Part shown: positions 17,027 to 25,771 of the stretch, one piece after another
Numbering within the stretch: the stretch's first letter is position 1
Layout of the letters: each line of letters begins with the position of its first letter
Assembly: GCA_028768525.1 (NCBI GenBank)
Contig: CP054837.1
Span: forward strand, 5,514,001 to 5,578,000
From: Desulfobacter sp.
GTDB lineage: Bacteria; Desulfobacterota; Desulfobacteria; Desulfobacterales; Desulfobacteraceae
Reading direction: 5' to 3'
Length of the DNA stretch: 64,000 nucleotides
Notes under the pieces: generated by a model
What the model was told of the DNA's origin: nothing
Databases searched by the model: none
Seen by the model: the letters and a program-made list of their open reading frames with translations, nothing else
Translations under genes and position numbers: made by a program

Positions 17027-18307
17027 TTAGTCCCCCAGCATAATACGGATGATCTCTTTATCTGTCTCCCGCATCCCGTCCCGTCCCAGCCGGCCGATGT
17101 TGGCAATGGTATTTTCCACCCCTTTGGTTACGATGCCTTCACCGTCGTAGAACTGCTGGCCTTTCTGGTACATGTGAAAGCCCAGGATCCCGGCTTCTAC
17201 GGCAGAAGCGATTTTGGCGGCGCACGACGGCTTGGCCCCGTCACAGATGATGCCCGAGACAATGGCAAGGGCGTTGACAATGGTGTGCGCCACCTCTTTG
17301 TACCCGCCCCCGTGGAGACGGCAGATGCCGGCGCCGGCGCCCACGCCAGCACTGACGGCTCCGCAGTAGGCTGACAGCCGTCCGATACCGGTTTTCTGGT
17401 GGATGGTGACAAGGTTAGATACCAGAAGGGCTCTGAACAATGCCTCTTCATCCTTTCCCAGTTCCTTTGCATATTCAAACACGGGCACCGAAGCGGTGAT
17501 TCCCTGGTTGCCCGAACCTGAAATAATGATCACGGGCAGTTCGCAGCCGCTCATCCTGGCATCGGATCCTGCTGCGGCCATGGCCTTTGCCCGGGTCTTT
17601 ATATTATCCCCCCAGGTCTCCAGGAGAATGCTGCCGATGTTGGCCCCCCAGTCCCCGTTGATGCCTTCTTTGGCAATACGGGTGTTGTATTCCACCTGGC
17701 GGCGGATAAGCCCGTCCACGTCGGACAGGTCCGCAGAATCGGCAAAATCCAGAATATCCTCCACCCTCATGAAGGACCGGTCCGTTAGCTTGCTGGTTTC
17801 AAGGGTGTCGCAATGGGTGTCCTGAAAAATCTTTTTATCGTCTTTGGTGATGCTGACAATATTGGTATGGAAATGAGAAATACGGACGGAGGCATTACTG
17901 TCTCCGGAAAAGACCCGGACTTCCAGGTCAAAGATAAAACCGCTGCTGGCGTTTTTTACCCGGACCTCTTTGGTTTCCAGGAAGGTGCGGATGGCATCCC
18001 TTCCCTTGTCATCAACCGAGGAGATGACTTCCAGAACCTTGTCCGGGTCGCCGGCAACGATGCCGGCCACGGCCGATGCCTCAATGCCTTTCAGATTGCC
18101 TGTGTTTGGCACAACAACGCTTTTAACGTTTTTAATGATGTTGTCGCTGGCTTCAATGATCACGCGGTCGGGCATTTGTCCCAGAACCTTTCGGGCCTTT
18201 GCCGCGGCATAGGCGATGGCAATGGGCTCGGTGCATCCCATGGCCGGCACCAGCTCTTCTTTGAGTACGTCCAGGTATGCCTGGTATCTTTTATCGCTTT
18301 TTTCCAT
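17027..18307 (-). CDS. L-cysteine desulfidase-family protein (CyuA/UPF0597)
   Basis: Homolog of the iron-sulfur L-cysteine desulfidase (CdsB/CyuA), which splits cysteine to pyruvate, ammonia and sulfide, and of serine-dehydratase alpha chains. 426 residues; probable cluster ligands lie in VPAMGCTEPIAIAYAAAKAR near the N-terminus, and in YCGAVSAGVGAG and ICDGAKPSCAAKIAS near the C-terminus. SGSGNQGITASVPV is a family landmark. The start at 18307 (MEKSDKRYQ) follows AGGGGA. In a sulfidogen it may serve cysteine catabolism; the substrate is inferred from the family. Confidence 0.85.
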   Translation of the reverse strand: MEKSDKRYQAYLDVLKEELVPAMGCTEPIAIAYAAAKARKVLGQMPDRVIIEASDNIIKNVKSVVVPNTGNLKGIEASAVAGIVAGDPDKVLEVISSVDDKGRDAIRTFLETKEVRVKNASSGFIFDLEVRVFSGDSNASVRISHFHTNIVSITKDDKKIFQDTHCDTLETSKLTDRSFMRVEDILDFADSADLSDVDGLIRRQVEYNTRIAKEGINGDWGANIGSILLETWGDNIKTRAKAMAAAGSDARMSGCELPVIIISGSGNQGITASVPVFEYAKELGKDEEALFRALLVSNLVTIHQKTGIGRLSAYCGAVSAGVGAGAGICRLHGGGYKEVAHTIVNALAIVSGIICDGAKPSCAAKIASAVEAGILGFHMYQKGQQFYDGEGIVTKGVENTIANIGRLGRDGMRETDKEIIRIMLGD

Positions 18308-18516
18308 TTTATTTTCCCCTGCCTGAAATTTATGTCCCAGCGGTTTATGAAATACCACACCCGGCTAAATATTTCCAATTTTCAATGGGGCTGAAGCGTT
18401 TTTGCATATGCAATCCACTATACCGGAATGGGAAAGGAATGGGGGGGTGCCGGATGGGGCGGATGTCCAACGGAGTATAAGCGTTATTTTGGAAGCCATA
18501 AATTTTCATAAATTTT

Positions 18517-18533
18517 ATTAATACAACATTAAT
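18517..18533. promoter_or_regulatory. ATTAAT-N5-ATTAAT repeat, possible LysR-type operator
   Basis: Two ATTAAT hexamers flank ACAAC in the 294-base gap between the divergent cysteine desulfidase and LysR genes. The spacing and dyad are compatible with a T-N11-A LysR box about 70 bases upstream of the LysR start. AT-rich sequence makes chance occurrence possible. Confidence 0.3.
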
Positions 18534-18601
18534 GTTTGGGTAATCGTTGCCTAATCCCGGTCTAATAGGGTGGGCGAAACATCAACTTAAAGCGTGACCC
18601 A

Positions 18602-19519
18602 ATGGACCATATCAGCATTGCCCAAATTAAAATTCTGGATGCCGTTGACCGGGAGAAAAATTTTTCCCGGGCGGCACAGTATCTGGGGATCAGCCAGCCG
18701 GCCGTATCCCTTCAGCTTCGGGAGCTTCAAAAGCGTTACGGCGTGGGGATTTATTTTCGGCGGGGCAAACAGATCCACCTGTCGGAGCTGGGAGTGGAAC
18801 TGGTTAAAACCGGCAGAAAGGTGCTGGGCCTGCTGGCTGAAATGGACGCCAGCCTTAAGGAGGCCGGGGATCTGCTCACCGGCCGCATCCATATCGGGCT
18901 CTCCTGCCATTATTTTGTAAAGGGACTCATTGCCGAATTCATGGGCTGTTATCCAGGCGTAAGGGTGAAGGCCAGTATCGGCCATTCCGAAAGCCTGATG
19001 GCTGAGGTGCTGGACTGCCGGATGGATGTGGCGGAAGTCACTGCCCTGCAGCCGGATCCCCGGCTTCATCATTTCAAATACAGTGAACAGGAAATCCTGC
19101 TTTTTATTGCCTCAACCCATCCCTGGGCCGCCAAGGGAAAAATGGATATCCGCGCCCTTCACGGAGAGCGGATGGTGGCCCTGCACAGCCCATCCATGAC
19201 CCGGCAGATTTTCAACCGGCGCTTAGATGAGGAGAATATCTGCCCGAAAATCATGCTGGAGCTGGACAACTGGGATGCCATGAAAGAGGTGGTGGCGGCC
19301 GGTGTGGGATTCGGCATCGCCCTGGAGGATGAGTTCGGGCCGGATCCGCGCCTGGCAAAGATCCGGCTCACCGGTGCGGATCTTACGGCAGGACAGTATT
19401 TTGTGTGTCAACCGGAATACCGGGAACTGGCGGTGATATCCGCATTTCTGGATATTGCGGAAAAAGAAAAAGAGAAAAATAGAATTTTTAAACAGCTTAG
19501 CAAAGGAGATGAAAAATGA
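18602..19519 (+). CDS. LysR-family regulator of the AEP island
   Basis: Transcription factor of 305 residues: an N-terminal winged helix (AVDREKNFSRAAQYLGISQPAVSLQLRELQ at residues 14-43), a linker helix, and a LysR effector-binding domain. Its end overlaps the start of the AEP-type substrate-binding protein by four bases, so it is the first gene of the phosphonate operon and likely controls it. The effector is probably AEP or a catabolic intermediate (inferred). No strong Shine-Dalgarno sequence precedes the ATG. Confidence 0.9.
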   Translation: MDHISIAQIKILDAVDREKNFSRAAQYLGISQPAVSLQLRELQKRYGVGIYFRRGKQIHLSELGVELVKTGRKVLGLLAEMDASLKEAGDLLTGRIHIGLSCHYFVKGLIAEFMGCYPGVRVKASIGHSESLMAEVLDCRMDVAEVTALQPDPRLHHFKYSEQEILLFIASTHPWAAKGKMDIRALHGERMVALHSPSMTRQIFNRRLDEENICPKIMLELDNWDAMKEVVAAGVGFGIALEDEFGPDPRLAKIRLTGADLTAGQYFVCQPEYRELAVISAFLDIAEKEKEKNRIFKQLSKGDEK

Positions 19520-20538
19520 GAGGTGTTCCAAAGTTTATTCTGGCCGTAACGGCTCTGTTCTGTCTGTTTCTGCCCCACCAGGCCTGTGCCGGGGAGCTTT
19601 TGGTGTATACGGCCCTGGAGGATGATGAGATTCCAAGATATCTGGACCTGCTCAAGCAAAGCCATCCCCAGATTGATGTCAAGATTGTCAGGGATTCCAC
19701 GGGGATTGTAACGGCAAAGCTGCTGGCGGAAAAAGATAACCCAAGGGCCGATGTGGTATGGGGCACGGCCGCCACCAGTCTTATGCTCTGCGACCAGGCC
19801 GGAATGGTGGCGCCCTATGCCCCCAAAGGCATTGACCGGGTGGTGCCCAAAATGAAAGATACCCATACGGTGCCCCACTGGGTTGGGATTAAGGCCTGGA
19901 TGACCGGATTCTGTGTAAACACCATTGAATGCAAGGCCTTGAATCTGCCTGTTCCCCAGAGTTTTGAAGACCTGCTCAATCCGGTGTACAAACATAATTT
20001 GGTCATGCCCAACCCGGCCTCTTCGGGTACCGGGTTTCTCACGGTATCCGCCATCCTCCAGATGAAGGGGGAGGATGCGGGCTGGGCCTATCTGGACAAG
20101 CTGCATAAAAATATGGCCCGGTATACCCATTCCGGTTCCAAGCCCTGTAAGCTGGCCGGTGCCGGAGAACTGCCCATCGGACTCTCATTCGCCTACAGGG
20201 GATTTATGCAGAAATCCAAGGGGGAACCGGTACTCACAGTATTCCCAAAAGAGGGCTCTGGCTGGGATGTTGAGGCCAACTGCCTGATCAAAAAGGCCCA
20301 TATCAAGCCCGAGGCAAAGGCCTTTCTGGATTGGGCCATTTCCGAACCGGTGATGAAGGAATATGCAAAGGTTTATCCTGTGACGGCCTATGACACCGGC
20401 GCACCCATTCCCGATGGCTTTCCCAGGGACCCCGCGGCCCAGCTCATTGCAAATGATTTCCAGTGGGCGGCCAAGAACCGGATGCGTATCCTCAAAGAAT
20501 GGACTAAACGCTATGACGGCAAGAGCGATACGAAGTAA
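19516..20538 (+). CDS. phnS: ABC transporter substrate-binding protein, 2-aminoethylphosphonate type
   Basis: Periplasmic receptor of the importer. A Sec signal peptide (basic start, hydrophobic FILAVTALFCLFL, cleavage near ACAG) precedes a mature protein beginning ELLVYTALEDDEIPRYLDLL, typical of the iron/AEP-type binding-protein family. Other family stretches are DVVWGTAATSLMLCDQAGM and NPASSGTGFLTVSAILQ. The AEP assignment rests on the adjacent phnX and phnW genes, because the same fold also binds iron and polyamines. It is translationally coupled to the LysR gene. Confidence 0.85.
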   Translation: MRGVPKFILAVTALFCLFLPHQACAGELLVYTALEDDEIPRYLDLLKQSHPQIDVKIVRDSTGIVTAKLLAEKDNPRADVVWGTAATSLMLCDQAGMVAPYAPKGIDRVVPKMKDTHTVPHWVGIKAWMTGFCVNTIECKALNLPVPQSFEDLLNPVYKHNLVMPNPASSGTGFLTVSAILQMKGEDAGWAYLDKLHKNMARYTHSGSKPCKLAGAGELPIGLSFAYRGFMQKSKGEPVLTVFPKEGSGWDVEANCLIKKAHIKPEAKAFLDWAISEPVMKEYAKVYPVTAYDTGAPIPDGFPRDPAAQLIANDFQWAAKNRMRILKEWTKRYDGKSDTK

Positions 20539-20552
20539 CGGGTAACATTAAC

Positions 20553-20586
20553 ATATTCCCCGGCAGATATACCTGCCGGGGAATAT
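20553..20586 (+). other. 14-bp perfect hairpin between phnS and phnT
   Basis: ATATTCCCCGGCAG (20553-20566) and CTGCCGGGGAATAT (20573-20586) form a perfect 14-bp stem with a 6-base loop. No U run follows, and the phnT ribosome-binding site starts directly after it. The position fits an intercistronic mRNA stabiliser or partial attenuator that raises binding-protein expression over the membrane components. Confidence 0.75.
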
Positions 20587-20596
20587 AAAGGAAGGG

Positions 20597-21757
20597 ATGA
20601 TGACCACGGCATATCTGACACTGGACAGGGTCAGCAAAACCTTTGGACCGGTAAAGGCATTGGATCAGATTAGTTTTGAGGCGGGCAAAGGGGAATTCTT
20701 ATCCATCCTGGGGCCCAGCGGGTGCGGCAAAACCACGGCCCTGAGGGTGATAGCAGGACTTGAGCCCCTGGGCGGCGGCAGGGTTATGATCAACGGCAGG
20801 GATGTTTCAGGGCTCCCTGTTTCCAAGCGGAATATCGGTATCGTTTTCCAGTCCTATGCCCTGTTCCCCAACCTTACGGCGTCAAAAAATATAGCCTACG
20901 GCCTCCACGGCCGGTTGGCAGAATGGAAGGTGCAGGACAAGGTGGAAGAGCTCATGGCCCTTGTGGGCCTGGAGGGGTTGGGCCATAAATATCCCAGCCA
21001 GCTTTCCGGCGGCCAGCAGCAGCGGGTGGCACTGGCACGGGCCATGGCGCTTTCCCCGGACCTGCTGCTGCTGGATGAACCGTTATCCGCCCTGGATGCC
21101 AAGGTCAGGCTTCGCCTGCGGCGGGAAATACGGGCGTTGCAGCAGCGGTTGGGGGTGACCACCATTATGGTGACCCACGACCAGGAGGAGGCCCTGACCA
21201 TGGCTGACCGGATCCTGGTCATGGACCGGGGGAGGCTGGTGCAGGCGGGCGGTCCCACCCGGATCTACCAGCGTCCTGCCACCCCCTTTGTGGCCTCTTT
21301 TATCGGAACCATGAATTTTTTTGAGCAGGCCCGGAAGGTGGACAAAGGAATCTATGTCACCGCCGGGAAATATTTTACCGCGGGGCAGGAAAATAGAGAT
21401 GCCCCCCTGGCCGTGGGCGACCGGGCCACCCTGGCCATCCGGCCGGAGGATGTGCGGGTGGCAGGCCTGGGAGGTCCAGAAACCAACCGGTTTTCAGCCG
21501 TGGTCCGGGCCATGGAATACCGGGGGGCATTTTACCGGCTGGAGTTTTCCCTCCAAGTGGAAGGGCTGCCCCGGGTCAGGGCCGATGTGGCCGGAGAGAT
21601 CATCCGGAAATTGAAACTTGAACTGGACCGTCCCGCCCATGTTATTTTCCCTCCTGAGCGGCTGCTGGTTTACGGGCGGAGTGTGCCCCGGGACTTTCCC
21701 GGCAGCGGCGGCACCAACCGGGACGGCGGGACGGGGGAGTGGCGTCTCCATGGTTAG
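20597..21757 (+). CDS. phnT: ABC transporter ATP-binding protein, AEP/spermidine-iron type
   Basis: ATPase subunit of the importer, 386 residues. Walker A is GPSGCGKTT, the signature is LSGGQQQRVALARA and Walker B is LLLLDEPLSALD, followed by the H-loop VTHDQEEA. A C-terminal TOBE domain (LAIRPEDVRVAG) is present. Paired ATGs at 20597 and 20600 follow AAGGAAGGG. The end overlaps the permease start by eight bases. Confidence 0.9.
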   Translation: MMTTAYLTLDRVSKTFGPVKALDQISFEAGKGEFLSILGPSGCGKTTALRVIAGLEPLGGGRVMINGRDVSGLPVSKRNIGIVFQSYALFPNLTASKNIAYGLHGRLAEWKVQDKVEELMALVGLEGLGHKYPSQLSGGQQQRVALARAMALSPDLLLLDEPLSALDAKVRLRLRREIRALQQRLGVTTIMVTHDQEEALTMADRILVMDRGRLVQAGGPTRIYQRPATPFVASFIGTMNFFEQARKVDKGIYVTAGKYFTAGQENRDAPLAVGDRATLAIRPEDVRVAGLGGPETNRFSAVVRAMEYRGAFYRLEFSLQVEGLPRVRADVAGEIIRKLKLELDRPAHVIFPPERLLVYGRSVPRDFPGSGGTNRDGGTGEWRLHG

Positions 21758-23498
21758 CATCAGTCTGCCCGCAGCAACCCGGTTGAAAATTTTCCGGATC
21801 ACGGGAGAAGAGGGGCTCAAACGCCTGCTTATCTGCCTGGCCCTGGTATGGCTGCTGGCCGTCGTGGTGCTGCCCGTGGGCACCCTGCTGGTCAAGAGCC
21901 TCACAGACGGCAACGGAGGGTATGTGGGGCTGGCCAATTACGCGGAATACTTTTCCTCCCCGGCCCTGTCCCGCTCCATTTTCAACAGTCTATTGACAGC
22001 CCTGGCCACCACCTGCATTGCCGTGCCCCTGGGATTTGGGTTTGCCTGGTCCCTGACCCGGACCTGTATGCCGGGAAAAGGCATTTTAAAATCCGTGGCC
22101 ATGATGCCGCTGTTTGCGCCGACCCTGCTCAACGGCATCGCACTGATCTACCTCTTCGGCCGCAAAGGGATAATTACCAAGGGCTTTTTCGGACTGCTGC
22201 CCGGGATTAAGGTCCCATTGTACGGCCCTTTTGGCATCATTGTCTCTGAAGTGATGTATACCTTTCCCCAGGCCATGCTGATACTGAGTATTGCCCTGGC
22301 CGTCACCGATGCCCGGCTCTACGAGGCGGCCGATGCCATGGGGGCCGGCCGGATCCGGACCTTTTTTACGGTGACCCTGCCGGGGGTTAAATACGGACTG
22401 GTTTCGGCTTTTTTTGTCTGTTTCATCCTGGCCTTCACCGATTTCGGTGCCCCCAAAGTGGTGGGGGGGAGTTTCAACATCCTGGCCACTGATATCTACA
22501 AGCAGGTCATCGGCCAGCAGAATTTCGCCATGGGCGCTGTGGTATCGGTGGTGCTGCTGATTCCTACGGCCATTGCATTTGTTGTTGACCGCATGGTCCA
22601 GGCAAGGCAGGTTGCCATGATTGCCGCCAAATCCGTGCCGCTGGTCAACCGGCCCGACCGGCTCAGGGACAATGGGGCCCTGTTTTTTTGCGGGGGGATC
22701 GCCTTTGTTGTCCTGGCCTTTTATGCCACGGCCATGTTCGCCTCCCTGGTCAAGGTCTGGCCCTATGATCTGAGCCTGGGGCTGCGGCATTACCAATTTT
22801 CAGGGACCGGCGGGGGCGGTTATGCCGCCTTTTTTAATTCCATCCGCATGAGCCTGTATTCCGCAGTGCTGGGGACGGGGATTACCTTTGCCACGGCATA
22901 TCTGGTGGAAAAAATCCGGGTTGCGGATACGGCAAGGCACGGGGTTTATTTTCTGTCCATTCTCCCCCTGGCCCTGCCCGGGCTTGTCATCGGGCTATCC
23001 TATATCTTTTTTTTCAACGCAAAAGGATGGACCATTATGGGGAATTTTATTCCCAATCCCTTTAACTTCCTCTATGCCACCATGGGGATCCTGGTCTTGT
23101 CAAATATTGTCCATTTTTATACCGTGGGGTTTTTAACGGCGTCCACGGCCTTAAAGCAGATGGATATCGAGTTTGAACAGGTGTCTGATTCCATGGGTGT
23201 CCCCTTTTATAAAACCCTGTTCCGGGTGACGGTTCCGGTTTCGCTGCCGGCCATACTGGAGGTGGGCTCCTATTATTTTGTCAATTCCATGGCAACCGTT
23301 TCTGCAGTGATCTTTCTCTATTCGGCGGATATTCCCCTGGCTTCGGTGGCCATTGCCAACATGGATGATGCCGGGGACATTGCACCGGCCTGTGCCATGT
23401 CGATGCTGGTTGTGTGTACCAATATACTTGTACGGCTCGTTTATGTGCTGGGAACAAGGAAATTGAAAAAAAGGACCCAGGCCTGGATCCTGGGCTAG
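21750..23498 (+). CDS. Fused double-domain ABC permease (PhnU+PhnV-like)
   Basis: Inner-membrane permease of 582 residues containing two MetI-type transmembrane domains in one chain, so it supplies the whole membrane pore. Each half has an EAA-loop: EAADAMGAGRIRTFF near residue 196 and EFEQVSDSMGVPFYKTLF near residue 475. The start at 21750 (MVSISLPAATRL) overlaps phnT. The frame is open further upstream, but those residues lie inside the TOBE-coding region and are not membrane-like. Fused permeases of this type are known among iron and AEP importers. Confidence 0.88.
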   Translation: MVSISLPAATRLKIFRITGEEGLKRLLICLALVWLLAVVVLPVGTLLVKSLTDGNGGYVGLANYAEYFSSPALSRSIFNSLLTALATTCIAVPLGFGFAWSLTRTCMPGKGILKSVAMMPLFAPTLLNGIALIYLFGRKGIITKGFFGLLPGIKVPLYGPFGIIVSEVMYTFPQAMLILSIALAVTDARLYEAADAMGAGRIRTFFTVTLPGVKYGLVSAFFVCFILAFTDFGAPKVVGGSFNILATDIYKQVIGQQNFAMGAVVSVVLLIPTAIAFVVDRMVQARQVAMIAAKSVPLVNRPDRLRDNGALFFCGGIAFVVLAFYATAMFASLVKVWPYDLSLGLRHYQFSGTGGGGYAAFFNSIRMSLYSAVLGTGITFATAYLVEKIRVADTARHGVYFLSILPLALPGLVIGLSYIFFFNAKGWTIMGNFIPNPFNFLYATMGILVLSNIVHFYTVGFLTASTALKQMDIEFEQVSDSMGVPFYKTLFRVTVPVSLPAILEVGSYYFVNSMATVSAVIFLYSADIPLASVAIANMDDAGDIAPACAMSMLVVCTNILVRLVYVLGTRKLKKRTQAWILG

Positions 23499-23515
23499 AA
23501 ACGAAAGGAAAAAAG

Positions 23516-24358
23516 ATGTCGGTATTTATAAGGAAACAGCCATATACAGGGCCGGTGCAGGCCGTTGTACTTGATTGGGCCGGAACGGCCGTTGACTATG
23601 GGTGCATGGGGCCGGCTGCCGTGTTTGTGGAGGTGTTCAGGGAACAGGGTATTGAGGTGAGTGTCCATGACGCCCGGAGGTTTATGGGCATTGAAAAAAA
23701 GGAACATATCCGGAAAATGTGCGCCCTGGATACCGTGGCCGCCGCCTGGCAGGAACGGTTCGCCCGCCTTCCCGACGAAACCGATGTGGATTCCCTATAC
23801 GACCGGACGGCAGGCCTGATGGTGGCTGCCATCGCCAACCATGCCGATCCCATCCCCGGTGTATTGGACACTGTGGCTGAGCTTCGGGAACGGGGGATTA
23901 AGATCGGTTCCTGCACCGGGTACGTCCAGGAGATGATGGATGTGCTGGTGCCGGCGGCCAGGGAAAAGGGCTATGCCCCGGATGCTGTTTTTTGTTCTTC
24001 GGATGCCCCTGCGGGCCGTCCTTATCCCTGGATGTGCTATCTCAACGCCATTGCACTGGGGGTCTATCCCATGGAGGCCATGGTGAAGGTCGGGGATACG
24101 GTTGCAGACATTGAGGAAGGTCTCAACGCAGGCATGTGGACCGTGGGGATCGTGAAAACCGGTAACGAAATGGGGCTGAACCCGGCCGATCTTGAAGCCC
24201 TTGATCCCGAAGACAGGGAAGGGCGGAGCCAGGAGATCCGGGACCGGTTTGAGGCGGCAGGCGTCCACTATGTCCTGGATCGAACCTCGGATCTTATTCC
24301 GGTCATTGATGACATTAACAAACGCCTGGCTGCAGGGGCGCAGCCCCTGGCCGGATAA
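23516..24358 (+). CDS. phnX: Phosphonoacetaldehyde hydrolase (phosphonatase)
   Basis: Cleaves the C-P bond of phosphonoacetaldehyde to acetaldehyde and phosphate through a Schiff base. 280 residues, HAD fold. The nucleophile is D20 in VVLDWAGTAVDYG, with Ala following Trp as in phosphonatases. The cap-domain Schiff-base lysine is most likely K61 in FMGIEKKEHIRKM. The motif IV region is VKVGDTVADIEEG. The start at 23516 follows AAAGGA; an earlier in-frame codon at 23414 lies inside the permease gene. Together with phnW it gives the complete AEP hydrolytic pathway. Confidence 0.95.
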   Translation: MSVFIRKQPYTGPVQAVVLDWAGTAVDYGCMGPAAVFVEVFREQGIEVSVHDARRFMGIEKKEHIRKMCALDTVAAAWQERFARLPDETDVDSLYDRTAGLMVAAIANHADPIPGVLDTVAELRERGIKIGSCTGYVQEMMDVLVPAAREKGYAPDAVFCSSDAPAGRPYPWMCYLNAIALGVYPMEAMVKVGDTVADIEEGLNAGMWTVGIVKTGNEMGLNPADLEALDPEDREGRSQEIRDRFEAAGVHYVLDRTSDLIPVIDDINKRLAAGAQPLAG

Positions 24359-24368
24359 TGGGCGTTCC

Positions 24369-25769
24369 ATGGCAGAGATCTTAAATAAAAGCGGGGCCGG
24401 CAGTCTGCCGGTCGCCGATCTTTCGGAGGGGGATTCCAACCTTTCCCCCAACCGGGCTCACTGGCTTTGCGGGCTGGACAGGGCCACCCGGGCCCTGTTG
24501 GAACGGGACGAAAAGGTTTTTTTCCACCAGAGTCTGTCCACCCCCTGCATTAATGTACTGGCCCAATGCGGTGGATCAGAAATCCGCGACCTGTCCGGCC
24601 GTTTTTTTCTGGACTTCCACGGCAATTCCGTGCACCAGGTGGGGTTTGCCAACCCGGCTGTGGTGGATGCCATAAAGGAACAGATGGACCGCCTCTCCTT
24701 TTGCACCCGCAGGTACACCAATGAACGGGCCGTGGCCCTTGCCGAACGGCTCACGGAACTTGCGCCGGGGGACCTGGACAAGGTGCTTTTTGCCCCGGGC
24801 GGCACCTCCTCTGTGGGAATGGCCCTGAAACTGGCACGGGTGGCAACGGGCCGGCATAAGACCCTGTCCATGTGGGAATCCTTTCACGGCGCCTCCCTTG
24901 ATGCCATTTCCATTGGCGGCGAGTCCCATTTTAGGCGGAATATGGGGCCGCTGATGCCCGGCACCGAACACCTGCCCCCGGCCGACCCTTACCGCTGCCT
25001 CTTTAATCCCGACGGCGACTGCGGGAACTGCGGGCTGCGGTGTGCGGGATACATCGATTACGTCCTGGACCAGGAAAAGGATGTGGCGGCCCTGGTGGCC
25101 GAGCCCATCCGGTGTACCTACGTGGTACCGCCCCCGCCCGGCTACTGGGAGGCGGTACGGGCGTCCTGCGACCGCCACGGCACCTTGCTGGTTTTTGACG
25201 AAACCGCTGTCTGCCTGGGACGGACCGGCAGGATGTTTGCCTTTGAGAATTATGAAGTATTGCCGGACATGGTGGTATTGGGCAAGGGGCTGGGAGGCGG
25301 CATCTTTCCCTTTTCCGCCCTCATTGCCCGGGGGGATCTGGATCTGGCCGGGGACCGGGCCCTGGGGCACTATACCCATGAGAAAAATCCCGTGGCCTGT
25401 GCCGCGGCCCTGGCCACCCTGGATATAATTGAGGCGAATGGGCTGCTGTCCCGGGCCCGGCGCCTGGGAGCCCATGCCATGGCCCGGCTTGGCTATTTAA
25501 AAGAACAGTTTCCATTGGTGGGAGATGTCCGGGGCCAGGGCCTGCTCTTTGGTGCGGATCTGGTCATTGACCGTCAGTCCCGGCAGCCGGCAGCCCAGGC
25601 CGCGGACCGGATCATGTACGCCTGCCTTGAACAGGGCCTGAGCTTTAAGGTGTCCAGGGGCAGTTTTCTCACCCTGACCCCGCCCCTCACCGTCAAACAA
25701 GAGGAACTGGAACAGGCCTTTGATATTATCACCAATGCACTTACCCATGAAGCCTTAAGGAAAATCTAA
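24369..25769 (+). CDS. pbfA: PLP-dependent class-III aminotransferase-fold enzyme, probable PbfA-type (R)-1-hydroxy-2-aminoethylphosphonate ammonia-lyase
   Basis: Class-III aminotransferase-fold protein of 466 residues. Landmarks are LDFHGNSVHQVGFANPAVV, FAPGGTSSVGMALKLARVATG (phosphate-binding part), LVFDETAVCLGRTG and the PLP lysine in VVLGKGLGGGIFPFSAL near residue 304. A cysteine-rich insert (GDCGNCGLRCAGY) is visible near residue 220. PhnW is also present, so a second transaminase would be redundant. The published PbfA family shares this fold and linkage to phnW-phnX, converting hydroxylated AEP to phosphonoacetaldehyde and ammonia. The specific reaction is inferred from family and context; a transaminase remains possible. 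Confidence 0.72.
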   Translation: MAEILNKSGAGSLPVADLSEGDSNLSPNRAHWLCGLDRATRALLERDEKVFFHQSLSTPCINVLAQCGGSEIRDLSGRFFLDFHGNSVHQVGFANPAVVDAIKEQMDRLSFCTRRYTNERAVALAERLTELAPGDLDKVLFAPGGTSSVGMALKLARVATGRHKTLSMWESFHGASLDAISIGGESHFRRNMGPLMPGTEHLPPADPYRCLFNPDGDCGNCGLRCAGYIDYVLDQEKDVAALVAEPIRCTYVVPPPPGYWEAVRASCDRHGTLLVFDETAVCLGRTGRMFAFENYEVLPDMVVLGKGLGGGIFPFSALIARGDLDLAGDRALGHYTHEKNPVACAAALATLDIIEANGLLSRARRLGAHAMARLGYLKEQFPLVGDVRGQGLLFGADLVIDRQSRQPAAQAADRIMYACLEQGLSFKVSRGSFLTLTPPLTVKQEELEQAFDIITNALTHEALRKI

Positions 25770-25771
25770 AG

